Assembly: GCA_014904845.1 (NCBI GenBank)
Contig: MU119209.1
Coordinates: forward strand, 15,380-79,379
Source of the DNA: Acephala macrosclerotiorum
Lineage: Eukaryota > Ascomycota > Leotiomycetes > Helotiales > Mollisiaceae
Length of the DNA: 64,000 nucleotides
Reading direction: 5' to 3'
Shown here: positions 1 to 12,169 of the stretch, piece by piece
Layout: every line of letters starts with the position of its first letter
Position numbering within the stretch: position 1 is the first letter of the stretch
Made by a program: the position numbers and the translations under genes
Notes under the pieces: generated by a model
The model's input: only the letters and a program-made list of their open reading frames with translations
What the model was told of the DNA's origin: nothing
Databases searched by the model: none

Positions 1-1520
1 ATTTTATATTTTAAATATAATATTAAAAAACGTAAAAAAAAAAAAAAAAAATTAAATAATATAAATAAATATAATAAAAAATTAAAAAATTAAAAATAAT
101 ATATTATTAAACGTTTTATTATATAATAATTTTTTTTTTTAAATTTTAAATTTATATAAATAATAATTTTAAATTTTAAATTAATTTTTTTTAATAAAAC
201 GCGAAATAAAATATATAAAATATAATAATTTTTTGATTATTAAATTAAAAAAAATTAATAAATTTTTTTTATTTTAAAAATTTTAATTTTTGAAATTTTT
301 TTTATAAATTTTTTTTATAAATATTAAATTTAAATTTATTTAATACATTTTTTATTACGATTATTATATTTAAAATAAATAACGAATTTTTAAAATACGA
401 ATTTAATAATTTTTTTTTAAAAAAAAATTTTAAATTTTTTTTTATAAATATAATAAATTATACGAATTTAATAATTTTTTTAATTATTATAAATTACGAT
501 TAATATTATTTAAATTTAAAATATAAAATTTTTATTATTAATTAACGTTTTAATATTTATTTTTAATTATAACGTTTATTTTTTTATTTCGAATTTAAAA
601 AATATATAATAATTAATTAATATCGATTTTAATAATTTTTTTATTAAAAATTATTAAAAAAAAATTAAAATATATATTTTTTTAAATTTCGAAATTTAAA
701 AATTATAAATTAAAAAATAAATAAAATTATTTTATAATTATTTTAAAAATATTTTAAAATCGTTTAAAAAATATTTTTTAATATTATTTATACGTAATAA
801 TTTTTATTTTTATTTTTATACGTTTAATAATATTTCGTATTAAAATAATATTATTAATAAATATAAATTTATTAAAAAAATTTATATTATTAATATAAAA
901 AAAATTAAATTTTATTAAAATAAATAAAAATAAATTCGAATAATCGAAAATAAACTCAAATAATTAAAATTAAATTAAAATCGTTTATAATAATCGAATA
1001 TTTAAAAAAATTAAAAAAATATAATTATTATATTTATAAATATAAATAATCGTTTATAATAATATAATAAAAAAAATTATATTTATAAAATATAATTAAT
1101 TATTATAATATTTTTTTTAAATAATATTTTTTAAATTTAAATATTAATTACGTATTATTATTATAATATATATTTATATAATATAATTATAAAAAAATTT
1201 AAAAAAATTTATTTAATTTAATTAAATATATATATTAAAAATAATTAATAATTCAAATTCAAATTTAAATAAATTTTAATAACGTATTAATATATTTATT
1301 AATTATAAGTTTTTTAATTACTTAATAAAAACAATTAATAAAATTTAAAATTTAAAATTTAAAAATTTATTATAATAATTTAAAAATTAAATTAATTATA
1401 TTATATATTTAATATTTAATACGTTATATTTTAAATTTGAAAACGATTAAATATAGTATTACAAATATTTAATTTTTTAAAGTTAGCTTTAAATGTTAAT
1501 AGTTTTTTAAAAGTTCGTAA
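1..1520. repeat. AT-rich isochore with CpG-only residual GC (RIP-like)
   Basis: From base 1 to about 1240 the sequence is nearly pure A and T. I counted about 24 CpG dinucleotides and only about five C or G bases outside a CpG, giving roughly 4% GC. Between about 1240 and 1520 isolated C and G bases return gradually and normal composition follows. Such blocks in filamentous ascomycetes are known products of repeat-induced point mutation of transposons. The original element cannot be recognised, and the left end lies outside the window. No coding potential is visible. Confidence 0.85.
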
Positions 1521-4500
1521 TAAGTATAATATAAGTGCGAGCCCCGGTAAAACCAACCATACGAGAAGACACAAGGCCAATGAGATACCAAAGCCTTGCT
1601 CTGTCTTTGCATCAAAGTCTCTAGATGTCCATCCCAAGGGTCGCCTTCATCCTCGTTCCCTGCAGTCTCGAGCCCTAACAACTTCATCGCTCTATCGCAT
1701 TCCCGTGTACTTTAACAAATTTGCGTCAAATACCCATTCAACAAGATGCAGGGCTACCGGCTTCTATGGCTATTGCGATGAGTCAAATCTCCATATGAAC
1801 CTCCGCTTTGTCTGGACAATATGTACTGGCACATACCCTCGAGGAATGGGAGTCGCTTGCAGCATACCCTGTGCAGGTACTATAACTGACGATTGCGCTC
1901 GGGATTTCGCCACCGCATCACCAGTTATGTGTCGGATTCAAGCACAAACTAGCTGTGGATCTCGACTTCAAATGATTCCAACTGAGGCTTCCCTTGGTGC
2001 CTGCAGCAAAAAAATATCGAGAACCTAGCGCCCAGGCGATGTCGTAGAATTACGGTACATTTGACTAAGAAGGAGCAGGCTCAAGGTTACCAAAAACTTC
2101 ACCAAAACATCAATTACTATCGACTGATTGGATCCCCAGTCCCATCATAACTAGCCAAATACACACAGGTATGCCTCAAATGCGCAACATGCCGATGCGC
2201 ATGTAGAGCAAAGCTCGGTTGAGATATCTTCTACCGTCCAAGGCCAGGTTTAGTGGACGAGTTTTGCATAAGGCGTTGGGGAGGGCCCCTATGATGACTA
2301 GACTTGTCGAGAGCTTTATTCAAAATAATTCCCTTGGTCTTGTGTCCAACTCGACCTGCACACCGGTAATCGACACAAAATGTGTCGTCAATAACTGGGA
2401 GATGATGGTCGGCATTTATGTTAAACGACAACGACAACGACAACGACAACACAATAGCGGCGGATATTGATGAACAAAAACGACCGCTGGTTGAGCCTAT
2501 TTCGCGGTATTCCGGTGGTTCATACCGACTAAGCATGCATCCTCTCCTGCGCTCTGTCGAAGATGTCACAGCCGGAAGTCTCTTTCGACAAGACCCACGT
2601 TGCGTCCATGCTCGTCCGAGGCACTTTCCCTCGTAGATCATACCAGCGACAATTTAGTACACTTGAGAGGCATCGAAGGGGCTGGTCATCGCCTGACGGT
2701 CGGTCTGGCATCTCACGACCTCGGTCGAGAGATGTGTGTTTGCTGCTGCCGTTGACGTACCCAGTCGTTTGGTCTTTACTTCAATTCCCCCCTGTTAAAT
2801 TCGTTCCCATATATGCCTCAAGCCCATTATTACCAACTCTTGTAACATTCAGGATCCGTTCGTAATGTCATCCAGCACATATATACCGGCACATGAGAGA
2901 CGTGTCTTGGAATTGTGGTCAGAGCGAGCAAGTATCATGTCCTAGACGGTTTGTTGTATAGCGGCGATTTTCCAGCTCAACGACTGCTGCCCATCGTGGC
3001 CTCGAGACTTCATGCTGACCGTTGGTGCCTGTATCATAGGGCGGGCGTACCAGGTGGAGTAGAAGATGCTCCCTTCATAACCAACTAGTCTCCAAGGCGC
3101 AACTGATAGGCAACAGGAAACTCACTGTGCTCTCACTCTCTTTGCGTCAGAATTGTATGATATTTCTCTGCTGTTCCTGTATTTGCCTGGGCCGGCTACG
3201 CTCTAGAGGTCGAGTTCCACGCTCCTCTGCACCACTCAGCACATGAGTCTGGCCGGTTCCGGGTGACTGGGAAAACCCCTTGTCTCTCGCACCGTAGTGA
3301 TCTTGCTGGGTAAACTTTACCCCGCGGCATTGTCGAAACCTCCCTCTATCGCACGCTCGTGTTGATGCCCTTTCCAGGTCCGCGACCTCATCGTGGAGCT
3401 TGCGTCGACAGGGTATGATCCTGCTGCAACTCCGAGCAGGCTATGGAGGGTACTCGACTCCAGACTGGTTTCGTCCTATCTCGTGGGAGCACTTGTTAAG
3501 CTGACATGCCAAGAAGTACGGGAGGCCGATGCTTCTAGGAGGAAAATCTTGGTTGAGCTACGAGCTGTGAAGACCTTCCACTCCGTATTCTACTGCGCTT
3601 GCCGTGGCCTATGTTCTTAGACCTTCCAATGTCCAGTATGCCTGATTGTGTCTCCTCGATGCATATAATATGCCATAATTCTCTTTCTCTGTGCGGTTGC
3701 CTGTCCCTTCGACTTGTTAGTAGTGTACTTGGGAGAAGGCTGGAAAGCGCCTAAGGACGAGGAGATTTGTATAACGAATGTGGAACCCAGCCGGTATTGT
3801 GAATCACTGGTAGCAAACCAGGGTTTCCAGTCATTTCTGTTGGGAAAAGACGTATGAGTCTGGAAAGAGCGCTATTCACCGGAACGGAATCTTCTTGGAC
3901 CGAGTATAAAGAGCCCAATAGGTTGCGCATTTGCAGAAGGGCCTTCTTCATCCTCGACTTTCATAACGCCTACAACCATTGCAAATCTCCACCTGCTTGA
4001 GAGAGCCGACTGTCTCAAGTCTAACGATCCCTGCCGCGAACGGATCTAGTCCTTTGGAAATCAGACGAAATTTTTGGGGACTTCAAGTAGACGTTCAGGC
4101 TAGCCAAAGTAAATACACAACTTCGCTCGACGTCGTACGATTCTCGTTGCAAGGCTCGCTTGCTAGTTGTTAGGACGATTTTCTTGGTATACCCTCTTTA
4201 TTCTTCTTTCTAGTCTTACGACACAACACAACATCTTCCTGACGCAACCTCTTCCACTAGAAGCACTCTAAATTCCACCTTCTTCTAGCCTATCCAGCAA
4301 CTGTGTATCGCACTGGTGTGGCACGTAATTGCTCTAGAAATAAGGTTAGTCTATGATATCTTCTTGAAGGTTTCTTTGTCTGGGGTGGCTTGTCTCTGTG
4401 TCTTGGACCTCACAGGCCTTACGATCTACCTCAAGGCTTTGACTAACGTTGCTCTAAGGCCTTTCACTAAGACAACACGCCCTGGTATACTGTACTGCAC

Positions 4501-5435
4501 CAGAGGCATACGTTCATCTCTGGTCAATCTCGCGCAGTATCTTGAATAAGCAGGCGGCTGTACACATTCTTCCCGAGACACGCACAGAATATCAAGGAGG
4601 GTGTCTTGTGAGTACCAACACTTCAACCGTACCCATTGATCACGCCGATGTTGGCCATGGACATGTTGTGGGAAGGCATAGACTAACCACATAGCCACAG
4701 ACAGACACCGTTGACCTTCAACAACACGAGAGTGAGTCCACTTGTCTACTCACTTGATTCATCGTATGATTTCCTGGCAGTTGTGTATCTCCTGCAATTC
4801 TCAACACTACACAACTAGAGCAGGACTCCTTTACAACTTTATAAGCCAGTATTTCATATCGCGCATCTACACGATCACCAACAGCTACGAGAACGGGCTC
4901 GGAAAGGTTCTGAAATCGACGCGGAACATATTTCAATGCAACGCCAATATCCTTGACTGGACAAAGGGGTTCTTCCTTTGCTAGTCTCGTGTAGTAGACA
5001 TACACTGACTTGTTCCAGAAGCACAGAACAGAACAACCCCACTGCCGAAAAGCTAGCAAAATCCATGTAGGTCCATCCATGCTGTTTGTGCAGCTACCTT
5101 TGTGCGTTTCCAGTGCTGATAGTTATCACGTGCAGAGTCCCGGGTCAAACACTGCAGTTTCCCGTGCCCAACCAACGTTATTTGCTACCGGCAAACGGCT
5201 GTGTCTAGGCAGACAGACTTACTTAAGTGTGTCACTTTGGCAATCGGTCTCCAAATGTATGATTTGCGTGTTGATTTCTTATTCATGTTAGCTGTGGCTG
5301 ACCTGGCGTGTTACAAACAGTATCTCCCTCTACAGTCTCTTATAGACTGTATAGATACACTGTTCGTACTGACCCTGCTTCTCTTTCATGTACCATTCCT
5401 TTCATACATTCAATTCATCGCATTGTCCTATCAAT
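1521..5435. other. Gene-poor stretch between AT isochore and CCCH gene
   Basis: About 3.9 kb of ordinary base composition. Only short open frames (at most about 136 codons) occur, and none resembles a known family or joins to others through plausible introns. The part from about 4200 to 5435 is rich in TC tracts and probably holds the promoter and a long 5' leader of the downstream zinc-finger gene. The rest may be decayed sequence next to the isochore. A short hexanucleotide repeat lies at 2424-2450. Confidence 0.5.
2424..2450 (+). repeat. AACGAC hexanucleotide microsatellite
   Basis: About four and a half direct copies of AACGAC. Simple repeat; no function inferred. Confidence 0.8.
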
Positions 5436-6846
5436 ATGTCTGCGAGGGAGGAAACACTTGCTTCGTCTCCCGATATTCCCAACGTTTCGAATTCTTCTGC
5501 GGATATTGAAATGGCCTGTCCGCTGATATCAATTGAAGAGCGGAGCAACAGATCCCGATCTTCATCTCCAATCATTGAGAAGATGTCTTCATTCCAATCC
5601 GCTCGGGAGCGTACTGAGCGCCTCGGCAGCCGTCCTTCAAACGCTGGTTCCAACCAAACGGGCCCAGGCCATACCAACAACTCATGGAGAGAGGAGACTC
5701 CGGGACCGAACGGACTACCTGCTTCCTACCCATATTACCAGCCACAATATGATCCCAATGTTCCGATGATGGGCGGTCATTATATTCCGGCTCGCCCTCG
5801 CGGAAATTCTGTCATGATGATGGGTGAGAACAGTGTGCCATTGAGTACTATCTCCCCTGGTTCCGTTTGGCCTACGGAGGCTCAATTGACCGCTTCGTAT
5901 GGCTACGGTATCCGTCGTGAGGATGGCTCAGTAACTCGACTCTATGCCGCCGATGAGCTGCCAGGTGCCCACAATCTTCCTCCCCGTCAAGGTCCAGAGG
6001 GTTTGATCATCGTTCCACCTCCTCGTCAAGCCTCTCCATCTCGGCGCATGGGTGCTGAAGTCATGATCCCACGCGAGGTATGTTGAAAAACCGAAGGCGA
6101 CTTTTCTTGGTGCTTACACTCCTACAGATTGTCCAACAATTATCAACTCAGCGTCATTATCGTCCAGAGTACAATTACCCCTATGGTGCTACTCAGGTGA
6201 GCAGATCTGCTATTCCTCCTCTCCACATTCGTGATACTTACAGCAGAACAGATGCATATCGACTCTATCGTGGCCCACTCCGCTCACTCGGCCCCTTCAA
6301 ACTCCGTCTCCCCTGCCCCACGTCGCCGAGAGAAGATATACTGTGATAAGTGGATCCACGAAGGTGTTTGTGCGTTCACCCAAATGGGCTGCAAGTACAA
6401 GCACGAGATGCCTACGGACAAGGCTACTCAACTGTCGCTTGGTCTCAATCACGGATTACCTAACTGGTATCGTCGTGCCTATGCTGTCCCTACTCCACAC
6501 GATGAACCACGATCTCCTCAAGCTATCTCTAACCCACCTTCTCATGCTCGTACTGAGGGTTCTTGGCGCCATCGCAACCAAGCCCAACTGGAGGCCGCTC
6601 CTTCAATTGGCAACTCGACTCCTGGCAGCGGTGGACAGTCTGGTTCTGGTAAGTTTCTTTAACGTGCTGCCTCCGAGTCGCTTGCTGACCAATTTTCAAG
6701 CTTCTGGCCGTAGATCATATGGTCCTATTGCCCCCCCCGCCGGTTCCCAAGCTTCTTCTAACAACCCCTACTCGGCTTTGAAGATCGAGGAGGAAGGAGA
6801 GGAGGAAGAGGACGATACTGTCACTTGGAGAGGCCGTCGCAACTAG
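5436..6846 (+). CDS. CCCH-type zinc finger protein
   Basis: Four exons (5436-6077, 6128-6196, 6252-6648, 6701-6846) give about 417 residues; frames join exactly and each intron has GT...AG ends. Exon 3 carries one C-x8-C-x6-C-x3-H finger, starting at the cysteine of YCDKWIHEGVC and ending KYKH, followed by a conserved LNHGLPNWYRR stretch. CCCH fingers usually bind RNA, so a post-transcriptional role is likely but inferred. The rest is low-complexity: a Ser/Pro/Gly-rich N-terminus, a methionine-rich patch near residue 125, and a strongly acidic C-terminus ending in WRGRRN. An in-frame ATG at 5388 is possible; 5436 is preferred because conserved-looking sequence starts there. It ends facing the dihydroorotase remnant. 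The family is certain; the specific function is not. Confidence 0.85.
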
Positions 6847-7468
6847 AAATATTGCCGATTCCTTCATCGCGTTTTTTCCCTCCGAGTGTCAGCCAGACGA
6901 GGATTCCTTCAGTTCCTCGGCTTCTATATTCGACTGTGCCTCACCGTCTTCTTGATGGCTTGGATTGGCGTCGCCGGCGTTGCCCATCTTTCGCCTCGAT
7001 GGAAGATACTTTCACCTGCCTTTCGTACTTTTCATTTTCTGCGATCCTTTCGGGTTTGCTGGCGGATGAGACTTCATGTTCTTTGAGGGTTCATTGGCGG
7101 CGTTGGTTGCTTTGGTTTCCATCCCTGGATTGCTGCTCTGGCGTTGTTCATTTGGTTTGTTCCTCACGGCAAAACTGGAGTTGGGTCCGGAAAAGAAGAA
7201 TGGGTTGGAGCTTACGGGATTATTGCATTTGCTTTTGTTCTTGCATTTCCTTCACATCGCATGGTTCTTTTCTCGACAATCGGGAAATAAAATAGACCGG
7301 GGGCTTTTCGTTTTCGTTGTTTATGCATTCGCATTCGCACTGGATCGCCTGGCGTTTCGGCAAGGGTTGACCTGTTCGTTTGGAGGTTTCTCATCACTAG
7401 TTGGCGCGTCCCGTTAGAGATGAAAAGCACCCGATAGAAATGGATAGATAGATCTCCTTGCACCTATC
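6847..7468. other. Intergenic, convergent 3' ends
   Basis: Space between the CCCH gene (+) and the dihydroorotase remnant (-), presumably both 3' untranslated regions. Open frames here are T-rich and resemble nothing known. Confidence 0.6.
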
Positions 7469-9140
7469 TCACCTCCACTCAACGCTCCATGTGCTTTGGA
7501 CTCGCCTGAATGGTATGACCTCGACGCCATCACCCTTGAATGACTCCCGAACAACGTCGCCGCCCTTCCTCAAGACAACCCTCTCGTTACTGTCATCTTT
7601 GACACCGTAGAATTTCCTGCCATGTCGATCGAGGAAATTCTTCAGGACGTCTTCCGTGATTTCCTCCTCCGAGATCACCTGTCGTTCGATGGCAATCCCT
7701 AGTGTATTCAGAATAAGCCGAGTTACGTATGGCTGAGTAAACACCCCCGCTCCAGTCTTTCCTCTTCCTCCATTCTTTGCCTGTTGACTAAAAACTCAAA
7801 GTAAGTTTACCTCCTTTTTATATTTCGAGATCAGATGCCCTAGGAGTGCTTTGCGCGTTCTGGAGGAATGCCATTACCCTAGGGACAGGACGAAAACAGA
7901 ACAAGTCTTCGCAAATTTCGAACTCACCTTCAGGTCGTGAGGAGCAGAATCACTGCCCGGGAAGAATTTGGTGGTTCCATTGACAGTAACTTTGAGAAGC
8001 GCCTCTCTGTCATGAGGAAGCTTTGCAACTGGTTTGCTTTGAGATAGAATCAGCCTGCAGGACATGGCAAATAATACACCAGGGCCAAGAGCAGCCTAAG
8101 CGGAAAATGTATACCAGTAACAAAACGGATCATCGGCCCAATCGTCGATCGTCAAGGATAAGTGGTGAGCCGTGATGGCTGTCATGCAAAGATCAGTAGC
8201 AATTTCAAAGCGTGTCAGGGAGAAAAAAAAAAAAACTTCACTTCCCACAACGTTCGGACCACACTGCTTGACTGTTTCTATGGCTTCGCTAGTTGTGCAA
8301 TGCTCGAGGACGATCTTGAGCTATGTTGGAGACTATGGTTAGCTCCTCACGCTCCATTGTATCTGATGTGTAGACTTAAATATTTGAGCCACCAACCTTT
8401 GGAAACTTGGCATGAAGACTGTTAAGCGTAGGAAGAAAGCTATTCGTCTCATTAGCACAGTAAAAAGCGATTGGTTAGGAGACAGCCCCGGAGTTGAGAG
8501 TTCCCTCAAGAGTTCCCTCTCAGATTCTACAGAATAGAATAGCAACATAGTACAAAGATAAGCTTACCTGGACTCGGTATTCAAGATTGTGATGTCCTCG
8601 CTACTTGGACACTCTCTGTGTAGATTCAGCACTATACTGCATTGTTCTATTGCCGAAAAGACCGGATAGAATGGCTCATAGGACAGAACCCCGGACGCTG
8701 GGTTACTAAACGGGACCAATATCAGTGCGATCTTCATGTATGCCACCAGAGGTTGGTTCGAACCACTCGACGCGCCTACGGGGCCGGAAAGCAACTCAAG
8801 ACCACCTAGTGTATTAAATTGAGAAGGGAATGAACGTGGTAACTCAAGCTGGATATGATTTGACCCCAACAATGCCCTGGGCCTTCGCACTTTTGGTGAC
8901 AGCTGGTGTAATCTAGAATTTAAAATCCCGGAGTCAGTCCGCCTATTCACGCAATTCGCCAGCAGAGGATCTTTGTACATCTGGATGGTGATATAAATTT
9001 CAAGACTCTCGAAGCAGCAAGAAATAGAGCATACCGCTTAAGGGAGAGGGGACTTACATTTTCATGAAGATCCTAGGTGCACATGAAAAATTGGCTGATA
9101 CTGGAAGTTCTAACCCATCGAACTTGGCTAGAGAAGCCAT
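7469..9140 (-). pseudogene. URA4: Dihydroorotase pseudogene
   Basis: Homodimeric dihydroorotase closes carbamoyl aspartate to dihydroorotate in pyrimidine synthesis. Reading down from 9140, the start codes MASLAKFDGLELPVSANF. An extra T in a T-run then throws the metal-binding HVH out of frame. Roughly 60 residues normally following (including the MPNLVPP region) are absent. The rest is easily recognised across several exons: TPAVTKSAKAQGIVGVKSYP with the carboxylated-lysine region, then an in-frame TGA, then SYEPFYPVFSAIEQ, NLHRECPSS (normally NLHGE), EHCTTSEAIETVKQCGP, TAHHLSLTIDDW, KPVAKLPHDREALLK, FFPGSDSAPHDLK and a normal C-terminus ending TWSVEWR. Splice sites in the 3' half are intact, so decay looks recent. 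It could be a duplicate of a working gene elsewhere. The extra T alone might be a sequencing error; the deletion and TGA are not so easily dismissed. Confidence 0.85.
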
Positions 9141-9832
9141 GATTGCGCTCGTTTGTACTGATCACGGAGTCTTGAAAATTCCGCAGTCGATGTAGGCCGT
9201 GGCTTCCTTTCGCCGCCCAGGACGATTCTTGTGCGAAGTGGTGAGAATTGGACTCTCGAGAAACAAAACACAATCCCCACCTTGTGATTTTCGTGCTTGT
9301 GATTGTTCAAGGAAGGAGTTTTCGGGTAGGGTTTCAGGGTGTCTGCAGCAACGAAGCAGCCGCAGAATTATCAACCGGACCAAGATTAACGACCTAGCTT
9401 CTTCTAGTCAAGTCTCCCCGTGATACTGCGTACGTAGACAGAAATGCAGTAATCACTATACAATCTCTCCAAAAACCTTCATTTCTACGTTCTGGAGCAC
9501 TAGAACAAAGTCTCACAGTCTCACAGTCTCGGATCTCCATATTTTTGGTCCCATGTTATCACGTGACACTACTTGGGAGAGGACCTCCAAGCCTCGTATC
9601 TGGGCTGGCTGGTCAATGATGTTTGGCGAATGTAGTATTGTTTTAATACGAAATATGTCGATCTCAGAATGCCAGTATGCTATCTCAACTTGCATGCTTC
9701 CTAGCTACCAGCGTGACCACCAACGAAATCCTTGTTAGAATAACCCGACGTGCTCAAGCCAAACACATGTACATCGTGAATGCCATCTGCTGAAGCCATG
9801 TTAGTGCTCAAAAAACTCTACCGGAAGTGGTT
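9141..9832. other. Intergenic
   Basis: About 700 bases upstream of the dihydroorotase remnant and downstream of the next minus-strand gene. Overlapping minus-strand frames at 9073-9383 lie in alternative frames over the pseudogene start. Nothing recognised. Confidence 0.5.
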
Positions 9833-9896
9833 CTAGCTGGATTTGAGCATTGTATCGAGAAAGCCGGAGGCTAACGACCTGCACTTTGTGGACTTT

Positions 9897-10842
9897 CTAC
9901 TTCTTGCGTTTCGAGCCTTCTTTTGCACGAGACTTTTTGGATGCTCGAAGGGTCGCCTCGGCATGCTCGCCGGGATCGTAGCCCAACCCAAACTCCTGAC
10001 CTTGGTGATGGGACTTGATTTCCACTTGAGGAACAGGTACGGATACGTTCTGTACAGGTGCTGCTGCAGACTGGTATTGAGGAGGTGGGGGCCTTTGAGA
10101 GGTGGCTGCAACGGGTTTGAACGTCTTCGCCGCGAATCGGTCATCGCAAATATCGGCTAGTGTCTGAATAGCCTGCTGGCGACGCGCGAATTATCCTGTA
10201 GGTGCTTTGCTATTCCTGCCAGAACTGGTGGCCCTTTCTTGACCGGTTCTTGCCACTGCTGAACTTGCCATTTCGGGGCGGAGGTATCTTGCAAATCCTC
10301 GATGGATTGCTCGGACTGAGCGACTCGGTCCTTCAGCCGCTCCAAGCCAGCCTCAAAGTCCTGCTCGTCCTGACCTTGCACTAAGCGACTAATTTCTCTC
10401 AAACCACTCTCTGCCAGCTCAAATCATGGGAATCTAGTAATATTCCGGTTTCCCTGATCTCAAGGTAAGTGACTACTTCGTACTTTCCGTGAATCAGAGA
10501 ACTGTGTCCGGAATACGGAACAACATGGCCATTGGGAATTTGGTCGTAGAGGGTAACATATATATCGTTCCTGTTTCCACACCTTCCATGCCACATCGGA
10601 TGCTGCCGTACCTTCATTGTATTCTTGGTCCGAGGAGTAATACCTGCGAGGAGTCTTGAGAACACAGAGTCTGAATTATTATCTGAAGTGTTGACGGACT
10701 AGGAGACGATATGAAATATATCATTTGAGATGCACGAAAGTCCTACCTCCGCTGGTTCTTTGGTTGATCTTCGGCGAAGAAATGTCTCGCCGTGCCATCT
10801 GCCATATCGTCCACATATTGTGACGATCTCTGCGTGTTCCAT
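9897..10842 (-). CDS. Unrecognised protein with coiled-coil segment, structure unresolved
   Basis: Coding pieces on the minus strand suggest one gene, but I cannot join all exons. A likely start at 10842 codes MEHAEIVTICGRYGRWHGE and reaches a GT donor after about 32 residues. A middle frame (10665-10399) contains NDIYVTLYDQIPNGHVVPYSG. A third segment (about 10410-10160) is a Gln/Glu-rich probable coiled coil with REISRLVQGQDEQDFEAGLE. The last segment (about 10180-9897) has RQQAIQTLADICDDRFAAK, a Pro/Gln-rich linker and a basic end KSRAKEGSKRKK. Between the last two segments the frame shifts near 10175 with no obvious intron. It is either a multi-exon gene with a frameshift or a decaying gene like its neighbour. 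Family unknown. Confidence 0.4.
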
Positions 10843-11326
10843 CCTGAAATATAACCTTAACTGCAATGCAGATATTGCGTTTCTTGGCTGGGAGGTATGA
10901 AACAGTAGAGTTGAGCTGGCTGAAAGAATGAGAAATGATTCAGAAGGGAGGTAGGCAGATAGTCACAATAGAACCAATATGAAAGTTCGAAGAGTAAACG
11001 ATCAATAAGACCAAAATGACTGGTCACGCCTCGATTCTGGAAACGCTACGCCAAGACACTCGACCTGAGTCTTATGTATATGCCTCGTGGCGAAAATAAC
11101 AGACTCCTTGCAATGCTACCGCTGAAGTCCTTGCCCCTACCCTCCCATATGCCGATGCTAGCAATCCTGAAGCGCCATCATCGTTAATCATCGTCACTCT
11201 CAAATGCTTCCCATACCGCTGATGCTTTCAAATCTCCCGGCAATGCAGCAAAACATATCGCTGTAATGAATAGACAAAGCCATACGCGAGTGGGTATCGA
11301 ACAACCAAAGGGAGATTGTAAAAGTT
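10843..11326. other. Intergenic
   Basis: No open frame worth calling. Between two minus-strand genes; presumably promoter of the coiled-coil gene and 3' end of the next. Confidence 0.6.
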
Positions 11327-12169
11327 TCATGCAAATCGTCCTCGCTTGCCGCCCCCACCGAAGCCATCCTTGCCGTGCCCTAAATTCCCGATGTCGAAGA
11401 AGTCGCCAAAATTGATCTTTCGTTTCTGACCTGCCCCTCTACCTATCGTATTTGTAGATCTTGTATTGACTCTCGTGGCATGATTGCTGTGTCTGTTTCG
11501 TGGTGTTCGGGAGATGGTGATGCCGGAGGCGTTATTAGACGGGTGTGACGTGGTAGAACTATCCTGACTTGGTGCTCGGGTATGGTCCGATGAATCGAGG
11601 TCGGAAAGTAGTATATCTGCGTCTTGCGGGTAAGGATGAGAGGATCGGAATGTGAAAGTAGCCTGAGGAGGTACAAAATCCATGGTGGGGTCCGAGTTTA
11701 TGGGTGTGCTTGATGGAGGGGGAGCAGACTCCGTTCGTGCGGGCGATGTTGTTCTTGTGGGGTTCAGTGTGGACGGGATTCGAGTTGCGCTTTGAGATCG
11801 TTGAAGTACTGGTGAAGATCCTCGATCTGTCTTCTCTGATTGCTCGTCATCACTCTCCATATTCTGGGAAGTCGAATCCCGCCCATCCAAACGTTCCGTA
11901 GCCCAGCTCCGAACTCTCCATCCTTCTCCATCACTTAAGCCAATATTCTCCTTATCCAAAAACGAGAGGAGGTCGGAGAGGGCATCTTGGTAGCCCTCTG
12001 CTCGGGCTCTGCCTTGATCTACGGCGGCGCTCTTGTAAAGGTTCGTTACAGATAATGCGGCGGCTTTGAAAGCTGTGAGAAGGGGTTCCGGCGGGTCCTG
12101 TTGCTTCGACGGCGCCAGCGCAGGAACCGATCTGGGCAAAGACGTATTGAGACTTCGCATAGAATCCAT
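11327..12169 (-). CDS. Conserved filamentous-fungal protein, unknown function
   Basis: A single exon of about 280 residues. I recognise the general pattern from Pezizomycotina but no characterised name. The N-terminal third is ordered (EPLLTAFKAAALSVTNLYKS, then GYQDALSDLLSFLDKENIG and GEGWRVRSWATERLDG). A long Ser/Thr/Pro-rich disordered region follows, then a conserved basic tail with QKRKINFGDFFDIGNLG and a Gly-rich GKRGRFA end, suggesting a nuclear protein with a C-terminal interaction motif (inference). The frame extends upstream to 12274, but the ATG at 12169 (MDSMRSLNTSLPRS) is preferred because the 35 extra residues look like 5' leader. It is divergently arranged with the ISWI gene. 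Confidence 0.75.
   Translation of the reverse strand: MDSMRSLNTSLPRSVPALAPSKQQDPPEPLLTAFKAAALSVTNLYKSAAVDQGRARAEGYQDALSDLLSFLDKENIGLSDGEGWRVRSWATERLDGRDSTSQNMESDDEQSEKTDRGSSPVLQRSQSATRIPSTLNPTRTTSPARTESAPPPSSTPINSDPTMDFVPPQATFTFRSSHPYPQDADILLSDLDSSDHTRAPSQDSSTTSHPSNNASGITISRTPRNRHSNHATRVNTRSTNTIGRGAGQKRKINFGDFFDIGNLGHGKDGFGGGGKRGRFA

Noticed and set aside
7076..7417. 113-codon plus-strand open frame after the CCCH gene
   Set aside because: Leu/Phe-rich product of a T-rich 3' region with no family resemblance.
8741..8770. tRNA T-arm look-alike GGTTCGAACC
   Set aside because: No A-box, anticodon arm or acceptor stem at the right distance on either strand; it lies within the dihydroorotase remnant.
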